64,000 nt of DNA from Ureibacillus thermophilus. Its GTDB lineage: Bacteria; Bacillota; Bacilli; Bacillales_A; Planococcaceae. The DNA lies in assembly GCF_042657185.1 (NCBI RefSeq), contig NZ_JBHSNN010000002.1, one strand, 5' to 3'. A model generated the notes under the pieces. That model saw only the letters and a program-made list of their open reading frames with translations, was not told where the DNA came from and made no database searches. Positions 1 through 8,318 of this stretch are shown here, one piece after another; position 1 is the stretch's first letter; each line of letters begins with the position of its first letter. The translations under genes were made by a program, and so were the position numbers.

Positions 1-672
1 CGCTATGCAGAATCGCAAGGATGGAAAGTGGAAGTATTGGAAGCTTCTCCAAGCTCCAGCGGCGGATACAAAGAAATTATTTTCATGATCAACGGCAATG
101 GCGCTTATTCTAAATTCAAATTCGAAAACGGAGCTCACCGCGTGCAACGGGTGCCGCAAACTGAATCCCAAGGGCGCATCCACACATCCACAGCGACAGT
201 GGCTGTTCTTCCAGAAGTGGAAGAAGTAGAAATCGAAATTAATGAAAAAGATATCCGCGTTGATACTTTCGCTGCATCCGGAGCCGGTGGACAACACGTT
301 AATACGACCATGTCTGCTGTCCGCATGACCCATATTCCAACGGGGATTGTCGTGTCCATGCAAGATGAACGTTCCCAAATTAAAAACCGCGAAAAAGCAT
401 TAAGAGTCCTTCGTGCGCGTGTGGCGGACCACTACAACCGCGAAAAGCAAAAAGAATTGGATGCTGCAAGAAAATCTGCTGTTGGTACAGGAGACCGTTC
501 AGAGCGCATCCGCACCTACAACTATCCGCAAAACCGCGTCACTGACCATCGAATCGGCTTAACGATTCAAAAACTGGACCAAGTCATGGAAGGGAAGCTT
601 GATGAAATCATCGACGCACTTATCATGGAAGATCAAGCTTCCAAATTGGCGAGATTAAATGAAGAAGCATAA
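1..672 (+). CDS. prfA: Peptide chain release factor 1, 3' part (partial)
   Basis: Class I release factor 1, which recognises UAA/UAG in the ribosomal A site and triggers hydrolysis of peptidyl-tRNA. The frame is already open at base 1, so the N-terminal part lies outside the window. The catalytic GGQ loop is encoded at bases 286-294 in the context SGAGGQHVNTT. Further on, the RF-family stretch RTYNYPQNRVTDHRIG is present, which fits RF1. The gene overlaps prmC by 14 bp. PrmC methylates the glutamine of GGQ, so the overlap couples the enzyme to its substrate. The prfA-prmC order is conserved in Firmicutes. Confidence 0.96.
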   Translation, partial: RYAESQGWKVEVLEASPSSSGGYKEIIFMINGNGAYSKFKFENGAHRVQRVPQTESQGRIHTSTATVAVLPEVEEVEIEINEKDIRVDTFAASGAGGQHVNTTMSAVRMTHIPTGIVVSMQDERSQIKNREKALRVLRARVADHYNREKQKELDAARKSAVGTGDRSERIRTYNYPQNRVTDHRIGLTIQKLDQVMEGKLDEIIDALIMEDQASKLARLNEEA

Positions 673-1522
673 TACAGTGGTGGAGGCCCTCAATTGGGCT
701 TCTTCTTTTTTAACGGAACATGGTCGTGACGCCAATGCAGCAAGAATTTTAATGCAGCATCTTTACAAAACAAACTATACAGGGTTGATGATGCACATTC
801 ATGAAGAAATGCCGGAAGAGAAGCGACTCACCTTTCAACAAATGGTAGAGGAACATGCAAAAGGCAGGCCAGTCCAGTACATTACAGGGACTGAAGAATT
901 TTATGGAAGAACCTTTATGGTGGATGAATCCGTCCTCATTCCTCGCCCGGAAACAGAAGAATTAATTCTTGGCGCAATGACAAGAATGAAGAAATGGTTT
1001 GGTGAAAAGAAAGAGTTAAAACTCGCCGATATCGGTACAGGAAGTGGCATTATTGGGATTACGATGAAGCTGGAATGGCCAAATGCAAAAGTGGTGGCAA
1101 CGGATATTTCGGAAGCGGCACTCAACATGGCAAAACGAAATGCAGAACATTTGCATGCAGACATCGATTTTCGATTAGGGGATTTAACAGATCCGATTGC
1201 AAATGAAAAATGGGATGTCATTTTATCCAATCCTCCCTATATCGCCCATCATGAGGCAAAAGAAATGTCTGATGTCGTGTTGGAACATGAACCCCATCTT
1301 GCCCTATTTGCAGAAGATGACGGATTGCAATGTTATAAACGATTGGCTCAAACTTTGCCTAACCTATTAAATCAGCCTGCGTTGATTGGCGTAGAAATCG
1401 GCTACAATCAAGGGGAAGCAGTGGCAGAACTGTTCAAATCAAGCTTTCCACAAGCGCAAATTGAGATAGTGAAAGATATAAATCAAAAAAATAGATTTGT
1501 TTTTTGTATAATCGATGTATAA
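659..1522 (+). CDS. prmC: Release factor glutamine N5-methyltransferase
   Basis: Class I SAM-dependent methyltransferase that methylates the GGQ glutamine of RF1 and RF2. The 287-aa protein has the family N-terminal helical domain, then the Rossmann fold with the SAM motif ADIGTGSGIIGI near residue 120. The substrate-binding motif NPPYIA follows near residue 190 and is diagnostic for PrmC/HemK. The ATG lies inside the end of prfA, giving translational coupling. Length and motifs are complete. The spoIIR gene follows after a 44-bp gap that holds a strong hairpin. Confidence 0.96.
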   Translation: MKKHNTVVEALNWASSFLTEHGRDANAARILMQHLYKTNYTGLMMHIHEEMPEEKRLTFQQMVEEHAKGRPVQYITGTEEFYGRTFMVDESVLIPRPETEELILGAMTRMKKWFGEKKELKLADIGTGSGIIGITMKLEWPNAKVVATDISEAALNMAKRNAEHLHADIDFRLGDLTDPIANEKWDVILSNPPYIAHHEAKEMSDVVLEHEPHLALFAEDDGLQCYKRLAQTLPNLLNQPALIGVEIGYNQGEAVAELFKSSFPQAQIEIVKDINQKNRFVFCIIDV

Positions 1523-1525
1523 AAA

Positions 1526-1562
1526 TTTCCCTCCCTGTCCATGATGATGACAGGGAGGGAAA
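1526..1562 (+). promoter_or_regulatory. Perfect 14-bp hairpin covering the spoIIR ribosome binding site
   Basis: The arm TTTCCCTCCCTGTC (1526-1539) and its exact complement GACAGGGAGGGAAA (1549-1562) flank a 9-nt loop. The right arm contains the GGGAGGG Shine-Dalgarno of spoIIR, whose ATG is at 1567. In a transcript reading through from prmC the ribosome binding site would be paired. A transcript starting inside the hairpin would leave it free. There is no T-run after it, so it is not a standard terminator. The role is inferred. Confidence 0.7.
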
Positions 1563-1566
1563 TACA

Positions 1567-2163
1567 ATGTTAAATGATTACGAGATTATGAGAAACGAAA
1601 AAGACCGAATTCATCCAATCATCAGCATTCTTAAATTGATTTCATCCGCTCTTGCAGTATATTGTTTTCTACTAATGGTTCCAGATTTAGTTGATCAAAT
1701 CTATGAAGCTCGGGAAAAGATGATAGATGATTCTTTAAAAATCCGTGTCATTGCAAACAGCAACACAAAAGCCGATCAAGCGTTCAAAAATGAAATGGTG
1801 GCTAGCCTTGAACCGATTTTCTCAGAAATTCAGTACAATGAAATCCATCAAGAAGAAAATGATGAAGCCTTTGCCAAATTGGCCACTTATATTGGGCAGC
1901 ACTATTCTGATCGTGATGTGAAAATCAATATCGGCGAACATTTAATGCCGCCAAAATGGGATGGACACACTTTCTATCCACAAGCTTATTACCATTCGTT
2001 AGTGTTGACAATTGGCGCAGGGCGTGGGGATAACTTCTGGTGCAGCATTTTTTCCAATTTATGTGAACGTCCGAGCGACAAAAACAAAGAGAAAACGGAA
2101 AAAGAAGAGAAAGAAGAAGTGCGGTTTATCGTGTGGGAATGGTTGAAAAAATGGTTTAGTTAA
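1567..2163 (+). CDS. spoIIR: Stage II sporulation protein R
   Basis: SpoIIR is the secreted signal made in the forespore that activates the SpoIIGA protease, which then processes pro-sigma-E in the mother cell. One membrane/signal segment lies near residues 18-37 (ISILKLISSALAVYCFLLMV). The family core is visible: SLKIRVIANSNTKADQ, then PKWDGHTFYPQAYYHSL and a WCSIFSNLCE stretch close to the end. The ATG at 1567 is chosen because GGGAGGG sits 6-7 nt upstream. A TTG further upstream in the same frame has no such support. Its position after prmC matches Bacillus gene order. Confidence 0.93.
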   Translation: MLNDYEIMRNEKDRIHPIISILKLISSALAVYCFLLMVPDLVDQIYEAREKMIDDSLKIRVIANSNTKADQAFKNEMVASLEPIFSEIQYNEIHQEENDEAFAKLATYIGQHYSDRDVKINIGEHLMPPKWDGHTFYPQAYYHSLVLTIGAGRGDNFWCSIFSNLCERPSDKNKEKTEKEEKEEVRFIVWEWLKKWFS

Positions 2164-2165
2164 AG

Positions 2166-2379
2166 TTATCCACTGAAATGGGTACCCATTCGAGTAAATT
2201 CTACAAATTTTCCACTATATTCAGAAAAGTTATACACATTTTTCACAAAATTATCCACAAAATGTGGATAATATTTCAGAAATTCAGTTTTATCAGGAGA
2301 TGACATACATGAAAACAGTCCTACTTACTGTGGATAAAAAAGTGGATAAAGAAAAAATTTATGCACAAGCTGTGGATAT
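2166..2379. promoter_or_regulatory. Cluster of DnaA-box-like 9-mers before and inside ywlC/tsaC
   Basis: Eight matches to the DnaA box TTATNCACA, allowing one mismatch, lie within 214 bp. Forward: TTATCCACT (2166), TTATACACA (2230), TTATCCACA (2251), TTATGCACA (2359). Reverse: TGTGGATAA (2263), TGTGGATAA (2329), AGTGGATAA (2341), TGTGGATAT (2371). The pair at 2251-2271 forms a perfect palindrome around three bases. From memory, the ywlC region is one of the DnaA-box clusters reported outside oriC in B. subtilis, so this is probably a conserved DnaA-titration site. Confidence 0.8.
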
Positions 2380-3355
2380 TTTAAATCAAGGGGAAGTTGT
2401 TGCTTTTCCAACTGAAACGGTGTACGGATTAGGAGCAGTAGCAACAAACGAAGAAGCGGTAAAGAAAATATATAAAGCAAAGGGACGTCCTTCTGATAAT
2501 CCTCTCATTGTACATATTGGAACGATGGAAGAAGTTCCGAATTATGTGGAAGAAATTCCAGAAAATGCGAAAAAATTAATGGAACGCTTTTGGCCAGGTC
2601 CCTTGACGCTCATTATGAAAGCCAAAAGGGGAGTGCTTGCAACAAGCGTCACAGCAGGTTTATCAACAGTAGGGATTCGCATGCCGGACCATGAAGTGGC
2701 GCTTGAGCTTTTAAGGGCATTGAAAAAACCGCTTGCAGCTCCCAGCGCCAATCGAAGCGGGAAGCCAAGCCCCACAAAAGCAGCCCACGTATATGAAGAT
2801 TTAAAAGGACGCATTCCTTTAATATTGGACGGCGGAACAACTGGGATTGGTATCGAATCGACGGTTTTGGATGTGACGGTAAATCCCCCGGTGATTTTGC
2901 GTCCGGGCGGCATTACTAAAGAAATGTTGGAAGACGAAATCGGCGAAGTGTTGGAACCGACGCCGAAAGAACAAGAGCTGGAATCCACTCCGAAAGCCCC
3001 GGGCATGAAATACACCCATTATGCTCCAGAAGCGCCGGTGTATTTAATTGAAAAAAATCATGAGAAAATCGAACAGACAATCGCCAAGTTGAAAAAGGAA
3101 GGCCATCGGGTTGCGCTGCTTGCCCCGTCCAATTATTCTGCAACATCCGCAGATTACTTTTTCCCCTTTGGCGATGAAGAAGATCAAAAGCAAATGGCTG
3201 CCAAACTATATGATTCACTCCGCGCATGCGACAAAACCGATGCTACCATTATTTTAGCTACAACCACTTCTTCAGAAGGCGTCGGCGCAGCAATAATGAA
3301 TCGTCTTTTTAAAGCGGCAGGAGGGAAATTTATAGAAGTGCCAGGTACTGAATAG
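2309..3355 (+). CDS. tsaC: Threonylcarbamoyl-AMP synthase (Sua5/YwlC type)
   Basis: Makes threonylcarbamoyl-AMP from threonine, bicarbonate and ATP, the first step of t6A37 tRNA modification. An N-terminal YrdC domain (about residues 10-200) carries FPTETVYGLGA, KGRPSDNPL and the RMPDH and SANRSGKPSPT stretches. A C-terminal Sua5 domain follows, so this is the long Sua5/YwlC form rather than short TsaC. AGGAGA at 2295-2300 supports the ATG at 2309. An upstream in-frame ATG at 2264 lies inside a DnaA-box palindrome and has no ribosome binding site. Several DnaA boxes lie within the first 25 codons. Confidence 0.94.
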   Translation: MKTVLLTVDKKVDKEKIYAQAVDILNQGEVVAFPTETVYGLGAVATNEEAVKKIYKAKGRPSDNPLIVHIGTMEEVPNYVEEIPENAKKLMERFWPGPLTLIMKAKRGVLATSVTAGLSTVGIRMPDHEVALELLRALKKPLAAPSANRSGKPSPTKAAHVYEDLKGRIPLILDGGTTGIGIESTVLDVTVNPPVILRPGGITKEMLEDEIGEVLEPTPKEQELESTPKAPGMKYTHYAPEAPVYLIEKNHEKIEQTIAKLKKEGHRVALLAPSNYSATSADYFFPFGDEEDQKQMAAKLYDSLRACDKTDATIILATTTSSEGVGAAIMNRLFKAAGGKFIEVPGTE

Positions 3356-3437
3356 TGCTGGCGCATTCCCTCATAATATTCCGTTCTTCAAAATCATAAA
3401 ATAAAGTGCCTACCTTAAAATGAAAAGAGGACGATAA

Positions 3438-3935
3438 TTGCAAGAAATCATTTTTGGACTCATCGTGTCATTGGATGTGGCAGCACTTTATTTGTTGATT
3501 CCGAATGTAACAAGCCGCTTTTTTCTTTCCATGTGGACAGCCATTCTCCATATGATTTTTCCCATTATCGGATTTTCAGTAGGCAATTGGATGCTGCATC
3601 TTTTAGCGCAATGGTCGAATATTGTATCCAGCTGCCTTTTATTTTTTATTGGATTGCAATTTATTGTATCTTCAAAAAATCCCTATTTTTCAATTCCGAT
3701 TGGATTATTAGCCATTACTTCGAGTTTAGACACCTTTTCAGTAAGTATTTCTTTTGGTATGCTTAATTTACAAAAATATTATTTTATTGCAAGTGCAGGA
3801 ATATGGGCTTTTATCCTATCATATACAGCATTATATTTGGCGAAATCGGGCATTTCGATAAAAAGCACGCCATTAAAATGGATTGCGGGCATATCTTTAA
3901 TTACAATAAGTGTATATACTTTATGGGAACAGTAA
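3438..3935 (+). CDS. mntP: Putative Mn2+ efflux pump, MntP/YwlD type
   Basis: A 165-aa integral membrane protein with about six hydrophobic segments. Aspartates lie within membrane segments, in IVSLDVAAL (N-terminal) and ITSSLDTFSVSISFG (middle). This two-half arrangement is typical of the MntP/DUF204 family that exports manganese. The start is TTG with GAGG a few bases upstream. The position between ywlC and ywlE is that of B. subtilis ywlD/mntP. The protein is somewhat shorter than typical MntP, and sequence similarity is judged by eye, so the substrate is inferred from family and location. Confidence 0.78.
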   Translation: MQEIIFGLIVSLDVAALYLLIPNVTSRFFLSMWTAILHMIFPIIGFSVGNWMLHLLAQWSNIVSSCLLFFIGLQFIVSSKNPYFSIPIGLLAITSSLDTFSVSISFGMLNLQKYYFIASAGIWAFILSYTALYLAKSGISIKSTPLKWIAGISLITISVYTLWEQ

Positions 3936-3957
3936 TAAGAAAGAGTGAGAGGGTATC

Positions 3958-4422
3958 ATGAATATTTATTTTGTTTGTACTGGAAACACATGCAGAAGTC
4001 CAATGGCAGAAGCAATTTTGAAACACAAGAATATAAAAGGCATCGAAGTAAAATCAGCGGGCATTTTCGCATTAGAGGGAGGGAAAATGTCGGAACATTC
4101 AAAAACTGTCTTGGAGCAAGAAAATATTGATTTTCAACATACCACAAGACAAGTGAATGAATCGGATATTGAATGGGCGGACTTAATTTTAACTATGACA
4201 AGCGCCCATCGAGATATGATTTTACAATTATACGAAAAAGCGAAAGGAAAAACATATACGCTTAAAGAATATGTTACACCATATAGTTCATTAGATGTTT
4301 CTGACCCATATGGAGGTGATTTGAACACATATAAAAATACCTATGAAGAATTAAATAGATTAATCGATGAATTAGTTAAGAAAATCACTGGAGGTGATCC
4401 AATTAATGAAGAAAACATTTAG
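3958..4422 (+). CDS. ywlE: Protein arginine phosphatase (low-MW PTP fold)
   Basis: Removes phosphate from arginine residues marked by the McsB kinase, part of Clp protease and stress control. The 154-aa protein starts with the low-MW phosphatase loop CTGNTCRSP: nucleophile Cys7, Thr11, Arg13. Threonine in the loop, instead of the Ile/Leu of tyrosine phosphatases, is the known determinant of phosphoarginine specificity. The general-acid loop DVSDPYGGD lies near residue 117. GAGAGGG precedes the ATG. The gene overlaps the downstream chemoreceptor by 17 bp. Confidence 0.93.
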   Translation: MNIYFVCTGNTCRSPMAEAILKHKNIKGIEVKSAGIFALEGGKMSEHSKTVLEQENIDFQHTTRQVNESDIEWADLILTMTSAHRDMILQLYEKAKGKTYTLKEYVTPYSSLDVSDPYGGDLNTYKNTYEELNRLIDELVKKITGGDPINEENI

Positions 4423-5695
4423 CATCCGAAAGAAACTTGTACTATTCGTCAGCATATTGGCAGTAATTACCTACTCTACAAGTTTCGTTTTCATTCGATT
4501 TTTGCACCCATACTTTTTCTCTAAATTTTTCCCGAATGAACTGCTCTTTGAAATTATTACATACTTGTTAGGTATTACATGGTCCGGCATTTTGGCTGCC
4601 ATTTTCAGCGTTGTGCTTACAAAACCGCTTGAAAAGTTGGAAAGAACTGCAACAAGGGTGGCAGAAGGAAAGATTGGAAAAGATGTGGAAATGCCCAAAA
4701 CCCATGATGAAATCCGTTCAGTGGCAGAAGCGTTTCAACTGATGCTCCAAAACTTGCGTCAAATGGTTGAGCGCATCGATGTTAACTTCCAAAAAACAAA
4801 TCAAACGATTATTGAATTATCGGAGCAAACATCCAGAGCAACGAGAAAAGCAGAGGCAATTGCCCAAACCGTGGGTCAAATTTCAACGGGGGCGGAAGCA
4901 TCTGCTATTGCGGTGCAAGAAACAGTGGAAGCAATTGAAGATGTGCGTCAACTAGCAGCAGAGGTAAATGAAAAAGCATTGAATTCAAGAGAAGAATCCT
5001 TGCAAATGCTTGAAAACTTAAAAGTAACCTCCAGTGCTTTTAATAACTTGATTAATAGTATTCAACAAATTACATATGGGAATGAAAGAGCGCTGGACAG
5101 CATTCATCAATTAGAAAAAAATGCTGAGCAAATCGGAAATATTATCAGCCTTGTTGGTGACATTGCCGCCCAAACAAACTTGCTTGCATTAAACGCCTCC
5201 ATCGAAGCTGCTAGAGCAGGAGAACATGGAAAAGGATTTGCAGTAGTTGCAGAAGAAGTACGCAATCTTGCCGATGAAAGTGCAAGGGCTGTACAAGGCA
5301 TTACAGAATTAATCAAAACGATGCAGGAAAACGTGAATGTCGTTGTGAACCAAATGAAAGAACAAGTAGCCTTTGCGAAAAATGAATCGACGAAAATTAC
5401 AGAAGCTACTGCCATTGTGGAAGAAATGGCAAGCAAAGTCCGCGGCATGGCAGATACAGTCATTCAAATTTCTCAATTGATTGAAAAGCAAATGGTCAAT
5501 ATTGAAACTACTGCTCATCAATCCCAAGAAGTAGCAGCGATTGCGGAAGAAACATCTGCTGGTGCAACGGAAGTAAAAGGTTCTACAGATGAACAAGCGG
5601 CAAGCTTAGAGGAAATTGAAAGACTATCAGAAGAATTAAAACATCAATCCGAGCAGCTATATAAATTCATTCAACAGTTTGATCGTTCCAACTAG
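4406..5695 (+). CDS. Methyl-accepting chemotaxis protein
   Basis: A 429-aa membrane chemoreceptor. Two hydrophobic segments lie in the first 75 residues, separated by only a short outside loop (FLHPYFFSKFFPNEL). A HAMP domain follows (about 75-125), then a long coiled-coil signalling domain. The conserved hairpin tip for CheA/CheW binding reads DIAAQTNLLALNASIEAARA. The small outside loop suggests it does not have a classical ligand-binding domain and may sense membrane or internal cues. GGAGGTGAT at 4390-4398 supports the ATG at 4406. It overlaps the end of ywlE, so the two are probably cotranscribed. Confidence 0.93.
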   Translation: MKKTFSIRKKLVLFVSILAVITYSTSFVFIRFLHPYFFSKFFPNELLFEIITYLLGITWSGILAAIFSVVLTKPLEKLERTATRVAEGKIGKDVEMPKTHDEIRSVAEAFQLMLQNLRQMVERIDVNFQKTNQTIIELSEQTSRATRKAEAIAQTVGQISTGAEASAIAVQETVEAIEDVRQLAAEVNEKALNSREESLQMLENLKVTSSAFNNLINSIQQITYGNERALDSIHQLEKNAEQIGNIISLVGDIAAQTNLLALNASIEAARAGEHGKGFAVVAEEVRNLADESARAVQGITELIKTMQENVNVVVNQMKEQVAFAKNESTKITEATAIVEEMASKVRGMADTVIQISQLIEKQMVNIETTAHQSQEVAAIAEETSAGATEVKGSTDEQAASLEEIERLSEELKHQSEQLYKFIQQFDRSN

Positions 5696-5731
5696 TGATT
5701 TTCATTTGTCATTTCTAAAGGGGATGGAGAA

Positions 5732-6076
5732 ATGAGAAAATACAAAGGGGTTATGGCATCCGTTTTAACTGTCGGGCTCGTGATGGGGCTCAGTGCATGC
5801 AGTGGGGATGCCGATAAAGCTGCTGATAAGAAAGAAACCCAAGAAGACACAATCAATAAAGCTTTAGCAGCAGAAGGAGAAAAAATAGCAAAATCGAGTT
5901 GCGCCGGTTGCCATGGAGTAGATTTGAAAGGAGATCTCGGACCAAATTTACATAATCTCTCCTTGTCAAGAGAAGAGATTATAGAGATTTTGATAAAAGG
6001 ACGAAAAACAATGCCGCCAGGAAGTGCAAATGGCAAGGAAGAAGAAGTGGCCGAGTATTTAATGACGCTAAAGTAA
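5732..6076 (+). CDS. Small lipoprotein cytochrome c (c-551 type)
   Basis: A 114-aa membrane-anchored mono-haem cytochrome c, an electron carrier outside the cytoplasmic membrane. A lipobox LSAC with Cys23 ends the signal peptide. A low-complexity Asp/Lys linker follows, then the haem-binding CAGCH (residues 57-61) and the axial methionine in KTMPPGS (Met94). It resembles B. subtilis CccB, which is a lipoprotein of similar size, but the location differs. A ribosome binding site GGGGATGGAG precedes the ATG. A rho-independent terminator follows. Confidence 0.88.
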   Translation: MRKYKGVMASVLTVGLVMGLSACSGDADKAADKKETQEDTINKALAAEGEKIAKSSCAGCHGVDLKGDLGPNLHNLSLSREEIIEILIKGRKTMPPGSANGKEEEVAEYLMTLK

Positions 6077-6088
6077 AATACATAATAA

Positions 6089-6122
6089 ACTCGAACGGAA
6101 CAATGCCTCGTTCGGGTTTTTT
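6089..6122 (+). terminator. Rho-independent terminator after cytochrome c gene
   Basis: ACTCGAACG (6089-6097) pairs with CGTTCGGGT (6109-6117), with one U-G pair, and is followed by a run of T. It closes the unit ending with the cytochrome gene. Confidence 0.8.
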
Positions 6123-6148
6123 ATTTTGAAGAGAAATGGGGATTTGAC

Positions 6149-6187
6149 AAAAAAAGTAGTACAAACCAATGACTGGTCTGTACTACT
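6149..6187 (-). terminator. Terminator of the minus-strand lipoprotein operon
   Basis: AGTAGTACAAACC (6155-6167) pairs with GGTCTGTACTACT (6175-6187) with one mismatch. Read on the minus strand the hairpin is followed by seven T. It lies 50 bp downstream of the lipoprotein gene stop. Confidence 0.8.
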
Positions 6188-6237
6188 AGAGGTGGTTAGT
6201 GGGTTGGACTGGGATTATTAATTCCAATCAAAGCTTA

Positions 6238-7743
6238 TTATTCGGTAATTTTAAACATTGCACGGATGGCAGGAATGCCTGTGCCCGGGTGATCATCTCG
6301 ATACGTTAACATGGGTCTTAAATAATAAGTCGGTTGGATTTGTTGACCTTTATAAATGGAAGGATATATATCAATGAATTGGTAACCCGGTTCGCCTGTT
6401 GCTTTTAATTTTAGATTAATCATTCCTTGGCTGTTGAAACCGCAAATGTATCCGATATAGCTGTTATTGTATAAAACAGCCAATGCGTTATCGAATTCTG
6501 TCCATCCCGAACCTTTAATAGTAATGACAAATTCTGTGCCCACTGGTCCGGATGAAGGCGAAATAGATACAATCGAAGGCAAAATTCTTAAATACGTTTG
6601 CCCATAAACTTCATCTCCCACTTTTACATCGATTAAGTGAGGAAGCCCGCCTAAATCATCTGGAATAGCAAACTCATAAACTAAGTTTCCATTGTCATCT
6701 GTTGTTGCTTCACCCAAATCGAAAACCTCTGGCCCATATCCTTCCGCAGTGACGCGTGTGCCGACCATTGTATGCCAATCGAAAGTTACTTTTTCGTTTT
6801 TCGGTAAACCGGAAGCTGTTAATACAACTTTTTCGCCGACAGTGCCTTCTGAACGGTCAAGAGTTACGGTTACGCCATCTTTATTTTGCGGTTCTGGCAT
6901 CTTAATTCCGCCGCCTGCTGGTTCAGGAGCTTCTTCCACATAAGACGCCGTTGTGACAGGCTCATCGGAAGTGATTTCGAATGTAAAATAATGGGTATCG
7001 ATGTAGTTAATTGCGGAGCTGCTTCGGCTTAAGTATGGGAATCCCATAGCACCACTTTCAACAGTAATGCTGTGAAGTCCTTTTTTTCCTACTGCACGGA
7101 ATACGGCTTCTGCTTTACCGTTTGTTGTAATCGCTGTAATCATACCTGTGTATTTATTATCCCAGTTGACATGCCATAAACTACCAAACATTTTCCAGCT
7201 TAACCCTTCACCCTTGACAGTGACTTCTGTTCCAGGAGGGCCGGATGTTGGACTCATCGTAAACACAGTTTCTACAAAGAAGTTGGCTTTTGCGGCCACT
7301 TCATCTTCCTGATAAATCAGAATATCGTGGTCATCCCCAAAGCCATCTGGAATGGAAAAGGTTCCTTCCCATTTTCCGTCTCCGTCAGCTGTGCCTTCAG
7401 CAACCACTTTTTCCACTGGTTTAAAAGCTGTACCGATGAAAGAATAATTATCTTCTATTTGGTAAGAACCAATCATGTCGACCCAAACAACTTTTAATGG
7501 TTGATTCGGCTTTAAAGAATCTAAAGTTATAGTCACTTCATCGCCAATCCGTCCGCTGCTTTTACTTAGCGAAACATTGCCGATTAAATTCATTTGTTTT
7601 TCTTCTGAATTTTTTTCAGTAGTGTCTTCTGTATTTTTAGTATTTTCTTCAGTCTTTTCAGATTCTTGGCTAGAATCCGTACATCCTGCTATGAAGATTG
7701 CGGCAAAAAGTAGGAAGGTCATGAGGCGTAGGCGATGGATCAT
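6238..7743 (-). CDS. Large lipoprotein with IPT/TIG-like repeats, unknown function
   Basis: A 501-aa predicted lipoprotein: hydrophobic start, lipobox IAGC with Cys21, then an Asp/Glu/Lys/Thr-rich linker. The mature part is a series of beta-sandwich-like modules. Two carry the IPT/TIG-style signature SPTSGPPGTEVTVKG (about residue 164) and SPSSGPVGTEFVITI (about 396), alternating with modules opening with VTLDRSEGTVGEKV-type stretches. This looks like a tandem duplication of a two-module block. I do not recognise the family. Its start overlaps the upstream lipoprotein gene by 4 bp (ATGA), so the two are coupled, and an envelope-exposed complex is possible. Confidence 0.85.
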   Translation of the reverse strand: MIHRLRLMTFLLFAAIFIAGCTDSSQESEKTEENTKNTEDTTEKNSEEKQMNLIGNVSLSKSSGRIGDEVTITLDSLKPNQPLKVVWVDMIGSYQIEDNYSFIGTAFKPVEKVVAEGTADGDGKWEGTFSIPDGFGDDHDILIYQEDEVAAKANFFVETVFTMSPTSGPPGTEVTVKGEGLSWKMFGSLWHVNWDNKYTGMITAITTNGKAEAVFRAVGKKGLHSITVESGAMGFPYLSRSSSAINYIDTHYFTFEITSDEPVTTASYVEEAPEPAGGGIKMPEPQNKDGVTVTLDRSEGTVGEKVVLTASGLPKNEKVTFDWHTMVGTRVTAEGYGPEVFDLGEATTDDNGNLVYEFAIPDDLGGLPHLIDVKVGDEVYGQTYLRILPSIVSISPSSGPVGTEFVITIKGSGWTEFDNALAVLYNNSYIGYICGFNSQGMINLKLKATGEPGYQFIDIYPSIYKGQQIQPTYYLRPMLTYRDDHPGTGIPAIRAMFKITE

Positions 7744-8318
7744 GAAGTTGTTTCCTCACCTTCGCTAGATGCGGATTCTTTGGATGCTTGTTCTTGAGCA
7801 GCTTGAGATAATCTTGCTTCTTCGCCTTTTTCAAGAATTGTCAACTTCGATAAAGAAACGTCAAATGGTTGATACGTAAATTCTTTGCCATCTACTTCTG
7901 CCACAATCTTATAATCTAATGTACCAGTAGGGAAGTCATCTGGAATTGTCCAGCTCACTGTGTAAAGCAATGTACCTTCTTCTCCGTGTGGTCCAATCTT
8001 CATTTCATATTCATCTCCAGTGGCTAAAACCACTTTCACTTTTGCATCTTCTACTGTTTGGTTCGTCTCTTGATCCACTACATTTGCTCGGAACACGATT
8101 GTATGGCCCCGTTCGAAGCGACTATCTACTACGCATACAGCATCCGCTTGAAGATGGGAATTAATTGTGTCGCCCAATACAACGATAGATGCTTCTTCAG
8201 TTGCAGTTGTTGTTTCTGTGTCATCTTCCTTTGTGGAATCGTTTCCATTACAGCCCGCAACAAGCAATCCTGCAAACAACAACCCTGCCAACAAATGCCT
8301 TTTTCTTTTTTTCACCAC
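7740..8318 (-). CDS. Predicted lipoprotein, unknown function
   Basis: A 192-aa protein with a basic start (MVKKRKRH), hydrophobic segment and lipobox VAGC (Cys22), then a Thr/Glu-rich linker. The mature domain is beta-rich and resembles an Ig-like or surface-carrier module, for example ANVVDQETNQTVEDAKVKVV and WTIPDDFPTGTLDYKI. The latter resembles SIPDGFGDDHDILI of the partner protein. The C-terminus is a Ser/Glu/Ala-rich tail. It is translationally coupled to the larger lipoprotein. The pair is transcribed against its surroundings, inside an otherwise conserved ywl cluster. Confidence 0.85.
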   Translation of the reverse strand: MVKKRKRHLLAGLLFAGLLVAGCNGNDSTKEDDTETTTATEEASIVVLGDTINSHLQADAVCVVDSRFERGHTIVFRANVVDQETNQTVEDAKVKVVLATGDEYEMKIGPHGEEGTLLYTVSWTIPDDFPTGTLDYKIVAEVDGKEFTYQPFDVSLSKLTILEKGEEARLSQAAQEQASKESASSEGEETTS

